Source: Vicinamibacterales bacterium (GTDB lineage Bacteria; Acidobacteriota; Vicinamibacteria; Vicinamibacterales; UBA8438). From it: DNA of 54,068 nucleotides. Positions 33,627 through 42,301 of this stretch are shown here, piece after piece. How positions within the stretch are numbered: position 1 is the first letter of the stretch; the number at the start of each line of letters is the position of its first letter. The position numbers and the translations under genes are program-made. The notes under the pieces were generated by a model. The model was not told where the DNA came from and did no database searches. It saw only the letters and a list, made by a program, of their open reading frames with translations. The stretch spans positions 1 to 54,068 of the forward strand of contig JAPYUM010000023.1 of NCBI GenBank assembly GCA_029940535.1, in the 5' to 3' direction.

Positions 33627-36085
33627 GACTCCGTTCTCCTCATCCTGAACGGCGTACTTTTGACGATGCCGAGCACGATCGACGAAAAACGAAAGTCGTC
33701 GTTTGCCGCATCTCGCAGAATGCGGCGCACGGTCGGCGCATCGTAGTGCTCCAGCCCTCGACCGAGCGCATAGGTCATGAGCTTCTCCGTCAGTGTCCCG
33801 ACAAAACGACCGGGCTTGGACACCAACGCGTCCCGCAAACCAGAGACCCCATCGAATCGCGTACCGTCCGGCAACTCGCCGGTCGCATCGATCGGCGTGT
33901 TCGCCGCCGAATGGGTGCGAAATCGTCCCACCGCGTCGAATTGCTCGAGGGCAAAGCCTGGCGGATCCATCAGTCGGTGACAACTCGCGCAGACCGGATT
34001 CGCTCGGTGGCGCTCCATAGCCTCCCGCATCGACAGCGCCTCGCCGCCATCGGTCGTCTCTTCCAATGAGGGCACGTCCGGCGGCGGATCCGCTGGGGGC
34101 GTGCCCAGGAGATTCTCCAGGACCCACTTGCCGCGCAAGACCGGCGACGTGCGATTGGGATAGGCGGTGACGGCGAGGATACTGGCGTGCCCCAGGAGGC
34201 CCCGTCGCGCACCATCCTGTAGCGGCGGTAACCGGTCGAGCGACACGCGCCGGAAGTGACTCCCATAGACATGTGGGATGTCGTAGTGCCGCGCCAACCG
34301 CTCGTTGACGAACGTGTAGTCGGCGGTGAGTAACTCCAGAACGTTCCGGTCGCCACGAAACACGGACTCGACGAACAACTCCGTTTCCCGTCGCATCGCC
34401 TGCCGCAGCGCCTCGCCGACATGCGGAAACAGATCCGCGTCCGGATACACCGCCGGCACATTTCGTAGATAGAGCCACTGGCTGGCGAAATTCGTGACGA
34501 GCGCACGGGCCCGGTCATCACTGAGCATGCGCCGGGTTTGTCGCTCCAACACGGCAGGGTCACTCAGTCGACCCGCACTTGCCAGGTCGATCAACTCGTC
34601 ATCAGGCAGACTGGACCACAGGAAAAACGAGAGCCGTGAGGCCAATTCAAGATCGGTGATCTCGTAGTTTGTGCCGGCCGCAACGCCGACCGGGTCTCGC
34701 TCGACACGAAGAACGAACTCCGGACTGGCTAACAGCCATCGCAACGCGAATTCGATACCGGCATCAAATCCCTCTGCGGCGCGGCCCTCTTCAAAAAACC
34801 GCAACAGCACATCCAGGTCATCCGTCGTGACCGGACGCCGATACGCGCGCCGGGCCAGTGTCGACAATATCTCGCGGGCGCAGGCGGTCTGCTCCCGTCT
34901 CGAGTCCGCCTGAGATGACTCGCAGACAAGAATCCGCTGTCGACTCGGCGTCGACCCTACCGGGGACACGTCGGTTGTCTCGTACGGACCCGTGACGGTA
35001 ATTTGACCCAGATACGGCTGACGCCGCGTATCGGTGCCTGTATACGGCCGCAGATAGGGTTCGCGCACCGTTTCCTGATACGCCCATGTCCGCCGCGCAA
35101 AGGTCACCTGGATGTCCCGAGGACCCGCCCGAACAGGCAGACGAAACTCCCAGTCACTATCGACGGTCCGTTGTCTGGCTTGCCAGTCGCGATACGCGTC
35201 ACTGCCCCGGGATGCATCCACTGGAGGTCGTTCACCGACGGTATAGGACTGAACAATCTCGTTATCGAGACTGACTTCAACGGTATGCGGCGCATCAAAT
35301 ATTGCGAGGCTTCCACCGGCATTTCGCGCCAGAAACACCCTGACGACGTATTCGCCGTCTTGTGGAAAGTTGTAACGAAAGGTGGCTCCCCCCCGCGTGC
35401 CGAACGGCATGCCAGCAACCCAATCATCTTGTGACAGGTCGTTCGCCACGCGAAACGTTTCCGTAGCCGCTGACGGCGCCGGTCTGCCCACCGCGATTCG
35501 ACTGATTTTCCGTGCCGCCCCCAAGTACCGCTCGAGGAGCGTCGGGGAGATACCGAGGACCCCAGCGATGTTGTCGAACCCGTAGCTACCGCCGTCGGCC
35601 GGCAGCAGCTCGGCCACGTCGACCTCCAAGTCCAGCAGATCCCGAACCGCGTTGTGATACTCGGTCCGATTCAATCTATGAAACGCTTCAGTACGGCCAG
35701 GATTTGGAGAGACGGCAGCGACCCGATCCAGCTCCAGTTCGAGCCAGGACACAAAACGGCCGTAGGTCTCCGCGTCTGGCCTCGGCCGAGCCGGGGGTGG
35801 CATGGCGCCCGCACGCAACTTACGGACGACAGTCTCCCAGGTCGCCGGGGCCTCATGCACCGACAGCACATCGAGGTCTTCGAGCACTAGTTCGCCGGCC
35901 CGGACCCGCTCGTTGTGACAGGTCACACAATAGCGGTCGAGCAGACTGCCCTGCCACGACGACGTTTGTGGCTCGGGCGGTTGAGCCGATCCCGCACCGG
36001 CCATGGCCAGCCGTGCCGCAAGCAGCCCCGCCACGGTGGCCGCGAACGTGACCCGCGAGAGGCTTCGTGACAGTGCCATCACCAT
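33623..36085 (-). CDS. DUF1587/1592/1588/1585 (planctomycete-type) cytochrome-like protein
   Basis: Large exported protein of 820 aa with two heme-binding-like motifs, CVTCH near residue 53 and CASCH near residue 713. Domains in order: N-terminal cytochrome-like segment with VVRKLRAGAMPPP, DUF1587 (TEAFHRLNRTEYHNAVRDLL), a carbohydrate-binding-like beta domain (about 220-330), DUF1595 (about 410-470), DUF1592 (ELASRLSFFLWSSLPDDELI), DUF1588 (HASILAVTAYPNRTSPVLRG) and DUF1585 at the C-terminus. Family members are widespread in Planctomycetota, Verrucomicrobiota and Acidobacteriota and are thought to be surface redox proteins linked to polysaccharide use, without biochemical proof. The gene follows the carboxylesterase by 27 nt. 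Confidence 0.92.
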   Translation of the reverse strand: MVMALSRSLSRVTFAATVAGLLAARLAMAGAGSAQPPEPQTSSWQGSLLDRYCVTCHNERVRAGELVLEDLDVLSVHEAPATWETVVRKLRAGAMPPPARPRPDAETYGRFVSWLELELDRVAAVSPNPGRTEAFHRLNRTEYHNAVRDLLDLEVDVAELLPADGGSYGFDNIAGVLGISPTLLERYLGAARKISRIAVGRPAPSAATETFRVANDLSQDDWVAGMPFGTRGGATFRYNFPQDGEYVVRVFLARNAGGSLAIFDAPHTVEVSLDNEIVQSYTVGERPPVDASRGSDAYRDWQARQRTVDSDWEFRLPVRAGPRDIQVTFARRTWAYQETVREPYLRPYTGTDTRRQPYLGQITVTGPYETTDVSPVGSTPSRQRILVCESSQADSRREQTACAREILSTLARRAYRRPVTTDDLDVLLRFFEEGRAAEGFDAGIEFALRWLLASPEFVLRVERDPVGVAAGTNYEITDLELASRLSFFLWSSLPDDELIDLASAGRLSDPAVLERQTRRMLSDDRARALVTNFASQWLYLRNVPAVYPDADLFPHVGEALRQAMRRETELFVESVFRGDRNVLELLTADYTFVNERLARHYDIPHVYGSHFRRVSLDRLPPLQDGARRGLLGHASILAVTAYPNRTSPVLRGKWVLENLLGTPPADPPPDVPSLEETTDGGEALSMREAMERHRANPVCASCHRLMDPPGFALEQFDAVGRFRTHSAANTPIDATGELPDGTRFDGVSGLRDALVSKPGRFVGTLTEKLMTYALGRGLEHYDAPTVRRILRDAANDDFRFSSIVLGIVKSTPFRMRRTES

Positions 36086-36112
36086 GTGCCGATCTTACTC
36101 TCTTGCTCCGCG

Positions 36113-37687
36113 TCAGGGGCGCCGGGCCGGATCGCTGGTGCCGTCCGGCGGTGGGTCGTCAACCAGACGATCGAGCAGGTCCAGCCCGTCGGATCGTGGC
36201 CATGCACCGGTGGTGATCTCGCCGTCCAGGACGAGAAGCGTCTCGTCATCTGCGTAGGCTGGCCAGACCGGTCGCCCGTCGCCATTGGGGTCGCCCGTCT
36301 CCGCGAACTGGATCCAATAGCGCATCATCGCCTGAGACAACCGGCGGTCCGCCAGCTCGAGCGTCGAGAGCCTGCCCTGACGCGCCGCGAACTGGAGATT
36401 GCCAAACAGATAGGGCAACTCAGCCGTGTGCGTGGCGCCCAACCCGGTCCACCGGTGGTGCGGTGACACGCGTGCGAACAGATACACGTATGTCGACGCC
36501 CGGCCTGCCGACGCCCAGCGGCCATGCTGGCGCGCATGCCGGGCCACTCCGCGGTCTGTGTCGAACCGGGTCAGCGTCTGATACACCTCCGCGTCGGCTC
36601 CCGCCGGATACCGAGCCAGTACCTCGTCGGCCCCGGTGGCCACCGAGGCGCGCACGTAGGCTTCGTAGTCGGCAACGGTTGTGATCGGCGTGCGTCGACC
36701 CAGCATGGAAAACGTCCCTTCATCCGCGTTGCCGCCAATGATCATGGGAACGTCATGCTGCCGTCCTTCGGCGTACACGACCCGCGGGTCTTCCGGAATC
36801 AACCACCCATCGACGACCGGCCCGGTGTCGGACCCGACCGCGGCGGTCGCCAGCTCTTCAAACGGTCGCGCCCGCAGGCACCGGAGCGGGTCAGGTCGAT
36901 CGGCGCACCCGATCGCCTCGGCCAGACGCGCCCCAGCTTGTTCGCGCGCCGGCAGCAATGTGCTCACGCCGCGAACCGCGCCACTCTGTGCTACGGCCCG
37001 GTGAAAGAGCCCGTCCGCCAGCGGGGAGACCATCAGCAGCGACACGGCGCGCCCCCCGGCCGACTCTCCAAAAATCGTCACCCGGGCCGGGTCTCCGCCA
37101 AACTGGTGAATGTTGCGCTGTACCCATTCGAGCGCGGCTACCTGGTCCAACAACCCGTAGTTTCCCGACGATGCGTGCGTCGACTCCGCGGTCAACAGCG
37201 GGTGCGCAAGGAACCCGATGACGCCGAGGCGGTAATTAAACGTCACCACGACCACACCCTGCTTGGCCAGCTCGATCCCGTCGTACAGGGGTTCCGAGCC
37301 TGACCCGGTCGCGAATCCGCCGCCGTGGATGAACACCATCACCGGACGCGACTCGCCTTCTTGAGCCGGACGCCAGATATTCAAGTAGAGACAGTCCTCG
37401 CTCGCGACCATTCCGGGCCCGCCGGCGCCCGGTTGCCGGGCGACCGGGCCGTCTCGGCGCGCGGCACGCACGCGTGCCCAGGGCGCCACCGGCTGAGGAG
37501 GGCGCCAACGAAGCGGGCCGACCGGCGGCGCCGCGTACGGTATCCCTTTGAACATGGTGACACCGCCCTGACGAACCCCCGCCAGTTCTCCGGCGTCGAT
37601 CTCGACCCGCACTTCCTCCTGCGCCAGAACGGGCACCGTCAGCGCGCCCCACGCACAGATGACCGTGCACAGCACGACTCGCCTCAC
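36113..37687 (-). CDS. Secreted type B carboxylesterase
   Basis: Alpha/beta hydrolase of 524 aa that cleaves carboxylic esters, exported by a signal peptide (VVLCTVICAWGALTVPVLAQ). The catalytic triad is readable as Ser209 (FGESAGG), Glu323 (GNADEGT) and His420 (GATHTAELPY); the oxyanion loop is HGGGF near residue 121 and EDCLYLNIW is conserved. The start is a GTG at 37687 whose GTGA overlaps the stop of the small upstream gene and has GGGAGG six nt before it; the 36-codon longer frame is rejected. Translational coupling to the BON and small-protein genes suggests joint expression. Confidence 0.93.
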   Translation of the reverse strand: MRRVVLCTVICAWGALTVPVLAQEEVRVEIDAGELAGVRQGGVTMFKGIPYAAPPVGPLRWRPPQPVAPWARVRAARRDGPVARQPGAGGPGMVASEDCLYLNIWRPAQEGESRPVMVFIHGGGFATGSGSEPLYDGIELAKQGVVVVTFNYRLGVIGFLAHPLLTAESTHASSGNYGLLDQVAALEWVQRNIHQFGGDPARVTIFGESAGGRAVSLLMVSPLADGLFHRAVAQSGAVRGVSTLLPAREQAGARLAEAIGCADRPDPLRCLRARPFEELATAAVGSDTGPVVDGWLIPEDPRVVYAEGRQHDVPMIIGGNADEGTFSMLGRRTPITTVADYEAYVRASVATGADEVLARYPAGADAEVYQTLTRFDTDRGVARHARQHGRWASAGRASTYVYLFARVSPHHRWTGLGATHTAELPYLFGNLQFAARQGRLSTLELADRRLSQAMMRYWIQFAETGDPNGDGRPVWPAYADDETLLVLDGEITTGAWPRSDGLDLLDRLVDDPPPDGTSDPARRP

Positions 37688-38055
37688 CGCGTCGCCTCCC
37701 TCACCCTTCCGGGGCTCTCGATCCGTCCTCCGCGGCCGCGAAACGCGGCCAGCACTTTCTCCACGTGGTGACGGTAGTCGTCGACCACCAACCACTCGTC
37801 GTCGACGAGCCGGAGCACATCGGCGCGCTGCAGCTGCCGCTCGATCTCGCCGAACAGCTGATCGGGCGTGCGCGCCGTCAACTCGGCCGCCGGCTCAGCT
37901 TCTCCGCGCTCCGGCACGGCATGACGCTCAGCCTCGGCGGTTGGCATCGTCGTCACCCGCGCATGCTGATAGTGCATGTACAGACGCTCGCACGACAACT
38001 CCGCCACGCGTATCGCCGCCTCGGTGCGCAGCCGCAGAAAGTCGCGTCGCTTCAC
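37684..38055 (-). CDS. Small protein of unknown function in a coupled operon
   Basis: Protein of 123 aa starting at GTG with GGAG seven nt upstream; start and stop overlap its neighbours by 4 nt each, so it is a real gene. The N-terminus (MKRRDFLRLRTEAAIRVAEL) is helical and basic with SCERLYMHY, and is not a clear signal peptide. The C-terminal half (GEIERQLQRADVLRLVDDEW, LVVDDYRHHVEKVLAAF) is a helix-rich segment with conserved-looking tryptophan. I recognise no domain. The Tat-like look of MKRRDFLRLR is misleading because no hydrophobic stretch follows. It lies between the BON lipoprotein and the carboxylesterase. Confidence 0.75.
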   Translation of the reverse strand: MKRRDFLRLRTEAAIRVAELSCERLYMHYQHARVTTMPTAEAERHAVPERGEAEPAAELTARTPDQLFGEIERQLQRADVLRLVDDEWLVVDDYRHHVEKVLAAFRGRGGRIESPGRVREATR

Positions 38056-38423
38056 CGGCCAGCTCCTGGATTCTCCACCTGGAGATCGAACCGCACGCGC
38101 GTCACCCCCGGCACCGCACGCACGATGGCGCCGACCGATTGTTGCTCGAATCCGCTAGCGACTCGACCGCGTACGATGACCAGACCGGCGTCTGCTTCCA
38201 CCTCCACGAGGCTCGCGTTCACATCCAGCGCCGTGGACAGCACGTCCAGGACACGCGACCGCAAGACGTCGTCCGTCGGGATCTGCGGCGGCAGGCGCTC
38301 ATTCACACGTCGGTCTGAACCCGGCGACCGGGTCCGGGCCGAACACGCACCAACCCCGACCACCAAGGTCGCGGCGACGCCGAGCGCGAGCCACGACCGG
38401 ATGAAGGAACGACGCATCATCAT
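38052..38423 (-). CDS. BON-domain lipoprotein
   Basis: Lipoprotein of about 123 aa with lipobox VGVGAC. The mature part carries one BON domain: DDVLRSRVLDVLSTALDV, then LVEVEADAGLVIVRGRVAS, then VRAVPGVTRVRFDLQV. BON domains (as in OsmY) bind phospholipid or membrane surfaces. Three consecutive ATG codons at 38423, 38420 and 38417 are possible starts; the frame upstream begins only with a TTG. The stop overlaps the GTG of the following small gene by 4 nt. It follows the FAD subunit gene of the molybdenum enzyme by 46 nt, so the two groups may be cotranscribed. Confidence 0.82.
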   Translation of the reverse strand: MMMRRSFIRSWLALGVAATLVVGVGACSARTRSPGSDRRVNERLPPQIPTDDVLRSRVLDVLSTALDVNASLVEVEADAGLVIVRGRVASGFEQQSVGAIVRAVPGVTRVRFDLQVENPGAGR

Positions 38424-38469
38424 CGAGTGTCTCAGAACGAGGGCTCGGATCAAACTTGAAGCCCCGCGG

Positions 38470-39456
38470 CTACGCGGGGAGCAGTTCGACGAGCGTTCGC
38501 TCGACCACGCCTTTCGTGAGCGGCACCTTGTATCTGTTCCTCGAGAGCGGCCGGGCGCCTTCGAGAGCCACCTCGGCCGCGCGCGCCGCCACCGCCGCGG
38601 TCACACGGTTGCCGACTAGTACTTGCTCAGCCGCGGGGACCCGCCACGGGGTGGGGGCCACCCCGCCGAGTACGATACGCGCACCCCGACACACGTCACC
38701 TTCCAGATCCAAGACGACCGCGGCGCTGACCACCGCGTGGGTCCACGATTCCCGATCCATCACCTTGTGATACGCGCTCCGGGTGCCGGGCGCCGGGGCT
38801 GGAATCTCGACCCCGGCCACAAGCTCATCCTCCCGAAGCACGTTCTCACGCGCCGGGTTCGCGCTGGGCAAGACAAAGAACTGCGCCGCCGGCACGGGTC
38901 GGTCCCTGGACGGGCCTACCAGGCGAAACGTCGCGTCCAGGGCGACCAGGGCCACGGCGGTATCCGACGGATGGACAATGTAGCTTGGTCCCCCTCCGAA
39001 AATGGCGTGAAACTGGTTCTCACCCGTGGCCGAGAAACACTGCGTTCCCCCGGCCTTGTAGCAGTCAAACCCTCGGCGATAGTACCAGCACCACGGCCGC
39101 TGAGACACGTTGCCGGCCAGGGTGCCGACGTTGCGAATCTGCGGCGTGGCCACCGTGTCGGCCGCCTGCGCCAGCACGGCAAATTGGTCTCGGACCAGTT
39201 GGTGCCGGCTGAGCGTGTCGAGCGTGATCAATCCACCGATGCGAACCCCGTCGCCGGTCGTCTCGACCTGGTCGTGCCCGACCACCGTCTTGAGGCTCAC
39301 CACCAGATCCGGTGCCTCGATCCGTTCCTTGACCATCCCCAGCAGATCGCTGCCGCCGCCGGCGTACGACGCGCGGGCGCCGTCGTCGCGGGCTCCGCGC
39401 GCCAGGGCCACCGCCTCATCAAGCGTCCGCGCGTTCGCGTTGCGCAACGGCTTCAT
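38470..39456 (-). CDS. FAD-binding subunit of a periplasmic molybdenum hydroxylase (PaoB/XdhB-type)
   Basis: Subunit of 328 aa with the FAD-binding PCMH domain and C-terminal CO-dehydrogenase flavoprotein domain. Motifs: SYAGGGSDLLGMVKE, TPQIRNVGTLAGNVSQRP and PSDTAVALVALDATF. A cysteine segment (CWYYRRGFDC to TQC, Cys123, Cys132, Cys140) followed by GENQFHAIFGG resembles the region that holds an extra [4Fe-4S] cluster in PaoB and HcrB-type subunits; I count three cysteines, so cluster binding is open. The ATG overlaps the stop of the fused Mo subunit gene by 4 nt, so they form one complex. It has no signal of its own and would be exported bound to the Tat-carrying partner, as in E. coli PaoABC. 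Confidence 0.92.
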   Translation of the reverse strand: MKPLRNANARTLDEAVALARGARDDGARASYAGGGSDLLGMVKERIEAPDLVVSLKTVVGHDQVETTGDGVRIGGLITLDTLSRHQLVRDQFAVLAQAADTVATPQIRNVGTLAGNVSQRPWCWYYRRGFDCYKAGGTQCFSATGENQFHAIFGGGPSYIVHPSDTAVALVALDATFRLVGPSRDRPVPAAQFFVLPSANPARENVLREDELVAGVEIPAPAPGTRSAYHKVMDRESWTHAVVSAAVVLDLEGDVCRGARIVLGGVAPTPWRVPAAEQVLVGNRVTAAVAARAAEVALEGARPLSRNRYKVPLTKGVVERTLVELLPA

Positions 39457-42233
39457 GTCAACGCCTCGATGATCTTGTCGCGCGTGATCGGCAGGTCTGT
39501 CATCCGCCGCCCGATGGCATTGAAGATGGCGTTTCCGACCGCGGCCGGCGCCAGCACGATGCCGGACTCTCCGACATACTTGCCCCCGAACGGACCGTAG
39601 CCGTCGTCCGTCTCGAGGAACGTCGTCTCGATGTCCGGCGCGTCGAGATGGGTCATGTGTCGCGCGCCGTAGAAACCGGGTGTCAGCGGCTGCCCGTTGC
39701 GGGGGTCGTACAAGAGGTCTTCATGCAGCGCCTGACCGATGCCCTGAATGACGGCGCCACGAATTTGGTCCTTCGCGGTCTGGTGGTTGATGATGCGGCC
39801 CGACTCGTGAACCGCGACATATTTGGTAATCCGCACATGGCCGAGTGCCGTGTCTACCTCCACCTCGACGAAGTGCGCGCCAAAGCAGTTGCGGACCTTG
39901 CCGCCGGTGCTCGGGTCTGGCGTAGCGGAGGCGATCAGCACGTTCGGTCCGGTCGGCATGCCCCGCTCGGCTAGTTGCCCGACCAGGTCGCGCGCCGCCT
40001 CGACCACGGCGGTTCCGGTCATGACCGTGGTGCGCGCGCCTGATTCCCCGACAGAGAACGGACACCGATCGGTATCGCCAGACACGACCTCCACCTGCGC
40101 CAACGGCACCCCCAGTGCCTCGGCCGCAATCATCCCCATCGTCGTCTTGGCGCCGCCGCCAATGTCTGTCACGCCGACAAACAGGGTGTACTGTTCGCGG
40201 GAATCCACCCGAATGATCGCGCTGCTGCGCCCCACCGCCGAACGGAAGAGCATGAACGACATGCCGGCGCCGCGCTTGACGGGATCGACATCCGACCCTG
40301 CCGGTGAGCGCCAGCGTCTCGTCCAGTCGAACTGCCGGGCCGCTTCCCGGATGCACTCGTCGAGCGTGTAGTTCGTGTAGTCGATGGTGCCGCCAGGGTG
40401 TTGGGCGTTCTTGAGCACAAACTCGACCGGGTCGATGCCCATCTTGTCGGCAACATCGTCCATCATCGACTGGATACCAAAAAAACCCTGCGGGTAGGTG
40501 GGCGCCCGGAAGTTCCCCGAGGTGGTGCGGTTGGTATAGACCGGGGACACCTCACGCCGCACGTTGGGACAACCGTAGAGCTCGATGCCGCTGATGCCGC
40601 CGCTGTTCTTCCGGTAGCCACCCATGCCGCTGTAGCCACGTAGGTCGATAGCGGTGACGACACCGTCATTCTTCACGCCGACGCGGTAGTACTGCACCGT
40701 CGGCCAACGACCGTGCACGCCCAGCCAGTCCTCGTGCCGAGACAACTCCAATGCGACCGGCGCACCGGCGCGCCTGGCGAGTATCGCGGCGATCAGGTCC
40801 GCGTCCTGATTCTGGTTCTTGTTCCCGAAGCCGCCGCCCATGAACTTGCACACGACCCGGACCTGATCGTCCGGCATTCCGAGGTCGCGCGCCGTATCGT
40901 GTCGGCAGTTCGAGATGCCTTGGGTCGGCGTATAGAGCGTCAGCTTGTCGCCCTCCCACTGCGCCAGGCAGGTGCGCCGCTCCATCTGCGCATCGTGCAC
41001 GAAGGCCGTGGAATACCGTTCTTCGAAGACGTGGTCAGCCTCGGCAAACCCCGCGTCCACGTCCCCCAATGTGGTCACCATCGGCTCGTGGCGATTCTCG
41101 ACGTCCGGCGACAGATTGCCTTCTGGCCACACCTTCGGCGCGTCGGGTTCCAAAGCCGCCTCGGGCTCCAGCACGAACGGCAGCAGCTCGTAGTCCACGT
41201 CAATGAGCCCAAGGGCCTCTTCCGCGACATGCCGGTCGACGGCCGCCACCGCCGCCACCGGGTCGCCAACGAACCGCACCGGGTTGTTGAACAGGTGCCG
41301 TCGCTGCGTGGTGATCTCTTTGACCTGGTCGTTGTACTGACGCCCACCCGCCACCGAGCCGGCGCCCCAGACGATCGGGGCGCGTTCGTGGGTGATGACC
41401 GCCGTCACGCCGGGAAGCGCCTCGGCCCTCGATACGTCAATCCGCCGGATCCGCGCGTGCGGATGCGGGCTCCGCAGAACCCGGCCGTAGACCATCCCCG
41501 GAAGGGTGACGTCGCCCGAGTAGGTGGCCCGACCGGTCACGCGCTCGACGGCGTCGACACGCGCGGTGGGCGGCCCCACCGTGGCCAGAGTGGAGATACC
41601 GGACCCGCCATCGTCGGCCGCGGCATCGCCTGCCGCGGTGCCCGCCACCGCTTCTACGGCCTCGACGAGCGCGTTGTAGTTCGAGCACCGGCACAGGTTC
41701 CCGGTCATCCCCTGCTGAATCTCAGCCCGCGTCGGCGCCCCGTTGCTGGCCAGGACCGCCGTGGCCGACATCAGCTGTCCCGACGTGCAGAAACCGCATT
41801 GCGGGCCATTGCCGTCCACAAACGCCTGCTGTAGCGGAGAGAGTCGCCCCCCCTCCTCGAGCCCTTCGACCGTCGTGATCTCCGTGCCGTCGACCCAGGG
41901 CGCCAGCTGGCTGCAGGCGTAGACCGCACGACCATCCAGGAGCACGGTACAGGCGCCACACTCGCCCCGGTCGCAGCCGATCTTCGTACCGGTCAGATGC
42001 AGGTGGTCACGCAGCAGTTCGACCAAGGTCCACCGATCTTCCACTTCGACCCGGTGGGTCGTCCCGTTCACGATGACGCGGATCTGGGTGCGGGCGACCG
42101 CCTCCTGCGCGACCTCCGAGGCCATCGCCGTCGCCTCGCCAGGGGCCACGGTGGCGACCGCCAGGGTGCCTCCAGCACCCTTCAGGAACGTACGCCGCGA
42201 CCACCCATCCGCGATCGGTCCGTGTTTGTCCAT
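39453..42233 (-). CDS. Fused [2Fe-2S] and molybdopterin subunits of a Tat-exported molybdenum hydroxylase
   Basis: Protein of 926 aa. A Tat signal (SRRTFLKGAGG) is followed by the small [2Fe-2S] subunit (about 50-195) with cluster ligands Cys87, Cys92, Cys95, Cys107 and Cys146, Cys149, Cys181, Cys183. A short Gly/Ala linker leads to the xanthine-oxidase-family large subunit (about 215-926) with GVTAVITHERAP, the MPT-binding GGGFGNKN, VGVTDIGGGAKTT and the active-site-like VGESG near the C-terminus. E. coli PaoABC has these two parts as separate proteins, with the Tat signal on PaoA; here they are one chain. The likely reaction is oxidation of an aldehyde or N-heterocycle in the periplasm. A GTG directly precedes the ATG (42233). 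Confidence 0.93.
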   Translation of the reverse strand: MDKHGPIADGWSRRTFLKGAGGTLAVATVAPGEATAMASEVAQEAVARTQIRVIVNGTTHRVEVEDRWTLVELLRDHLHLTGTKIGCDRGECGACTVLLDGRAVYACSQLAPWVDGTEITTVEGLEEGGRLSPLQQAFVDGNGPQCGFCTSGQLMSATAVLASNGAPTRAEIQQGMTGNLCRCSNYNALVEAVEAVAGTAAGDAAADDGGSGISTLATVGPPTARVDAVERVTGRATYSGDVTLPGMVYGRVLRSPHPHARIRRIDVSRAEALPGVTAVITHERAPIVWGAGSVAGGRQYNDQVKEITTQRRHLFNNPVRFVGDPVAAVAAVDRHVAEEALGLIDVDYELLPFVLEPEAALEPDAPKVWPEGNLSPDVENRHEPMVTTLGDVDAGFAEADHVFEERYSTAFVHDAQMERRTCLAQWEGDKLTLYTPTQGISNCRHDTARDLGMPDDQVRVVCKFMGGGFGNKNQNQDADLIAAILARRAGAPVALELSRHEDWLGVHGRWPTVQYYRVGVKNDGVVTAIDLRGYSGMGGYRKNSGGISGIELYGCPNVRREVSPVYTNRTTSGNFRAPTYPQGFFGIQSMMDDVADKMGIDPVEFVLKNAQHPGGTIDYTNYTLDECIREAARQFDWTRRWRSPAGSDVDPVKRGAGMSFMLFRSAVGRSSAIIRVDSREQYTLFVGVTDIGGGAKTTMGMIAAEALGVPLAQVEVVSGDTDRCPFSVGESGARTTVMTGTAVVEAARDLVGQLAERGMPTGPNVLIASATPDPSTGGKVRNCFGAHFVEVEVDTALGHVRITKYVAVHESGRIINHQTAKDQIRGAVIQGIGQALHEDLLYDPRNGQPLTPGFYGARHMTHLDAPDIETTFLETDDGYGPFGGKYVGESGIVLAPAAVGNAIFNAIGRRMTDLPITRDKIIEALT

Positions 42234-42301
42234 CACGTTGTCTCAGCCGGCGCCACCGCCGACCCCTCCGAAGAACGGTCCGGGAACCTCGACGGGCTGG
42301 C

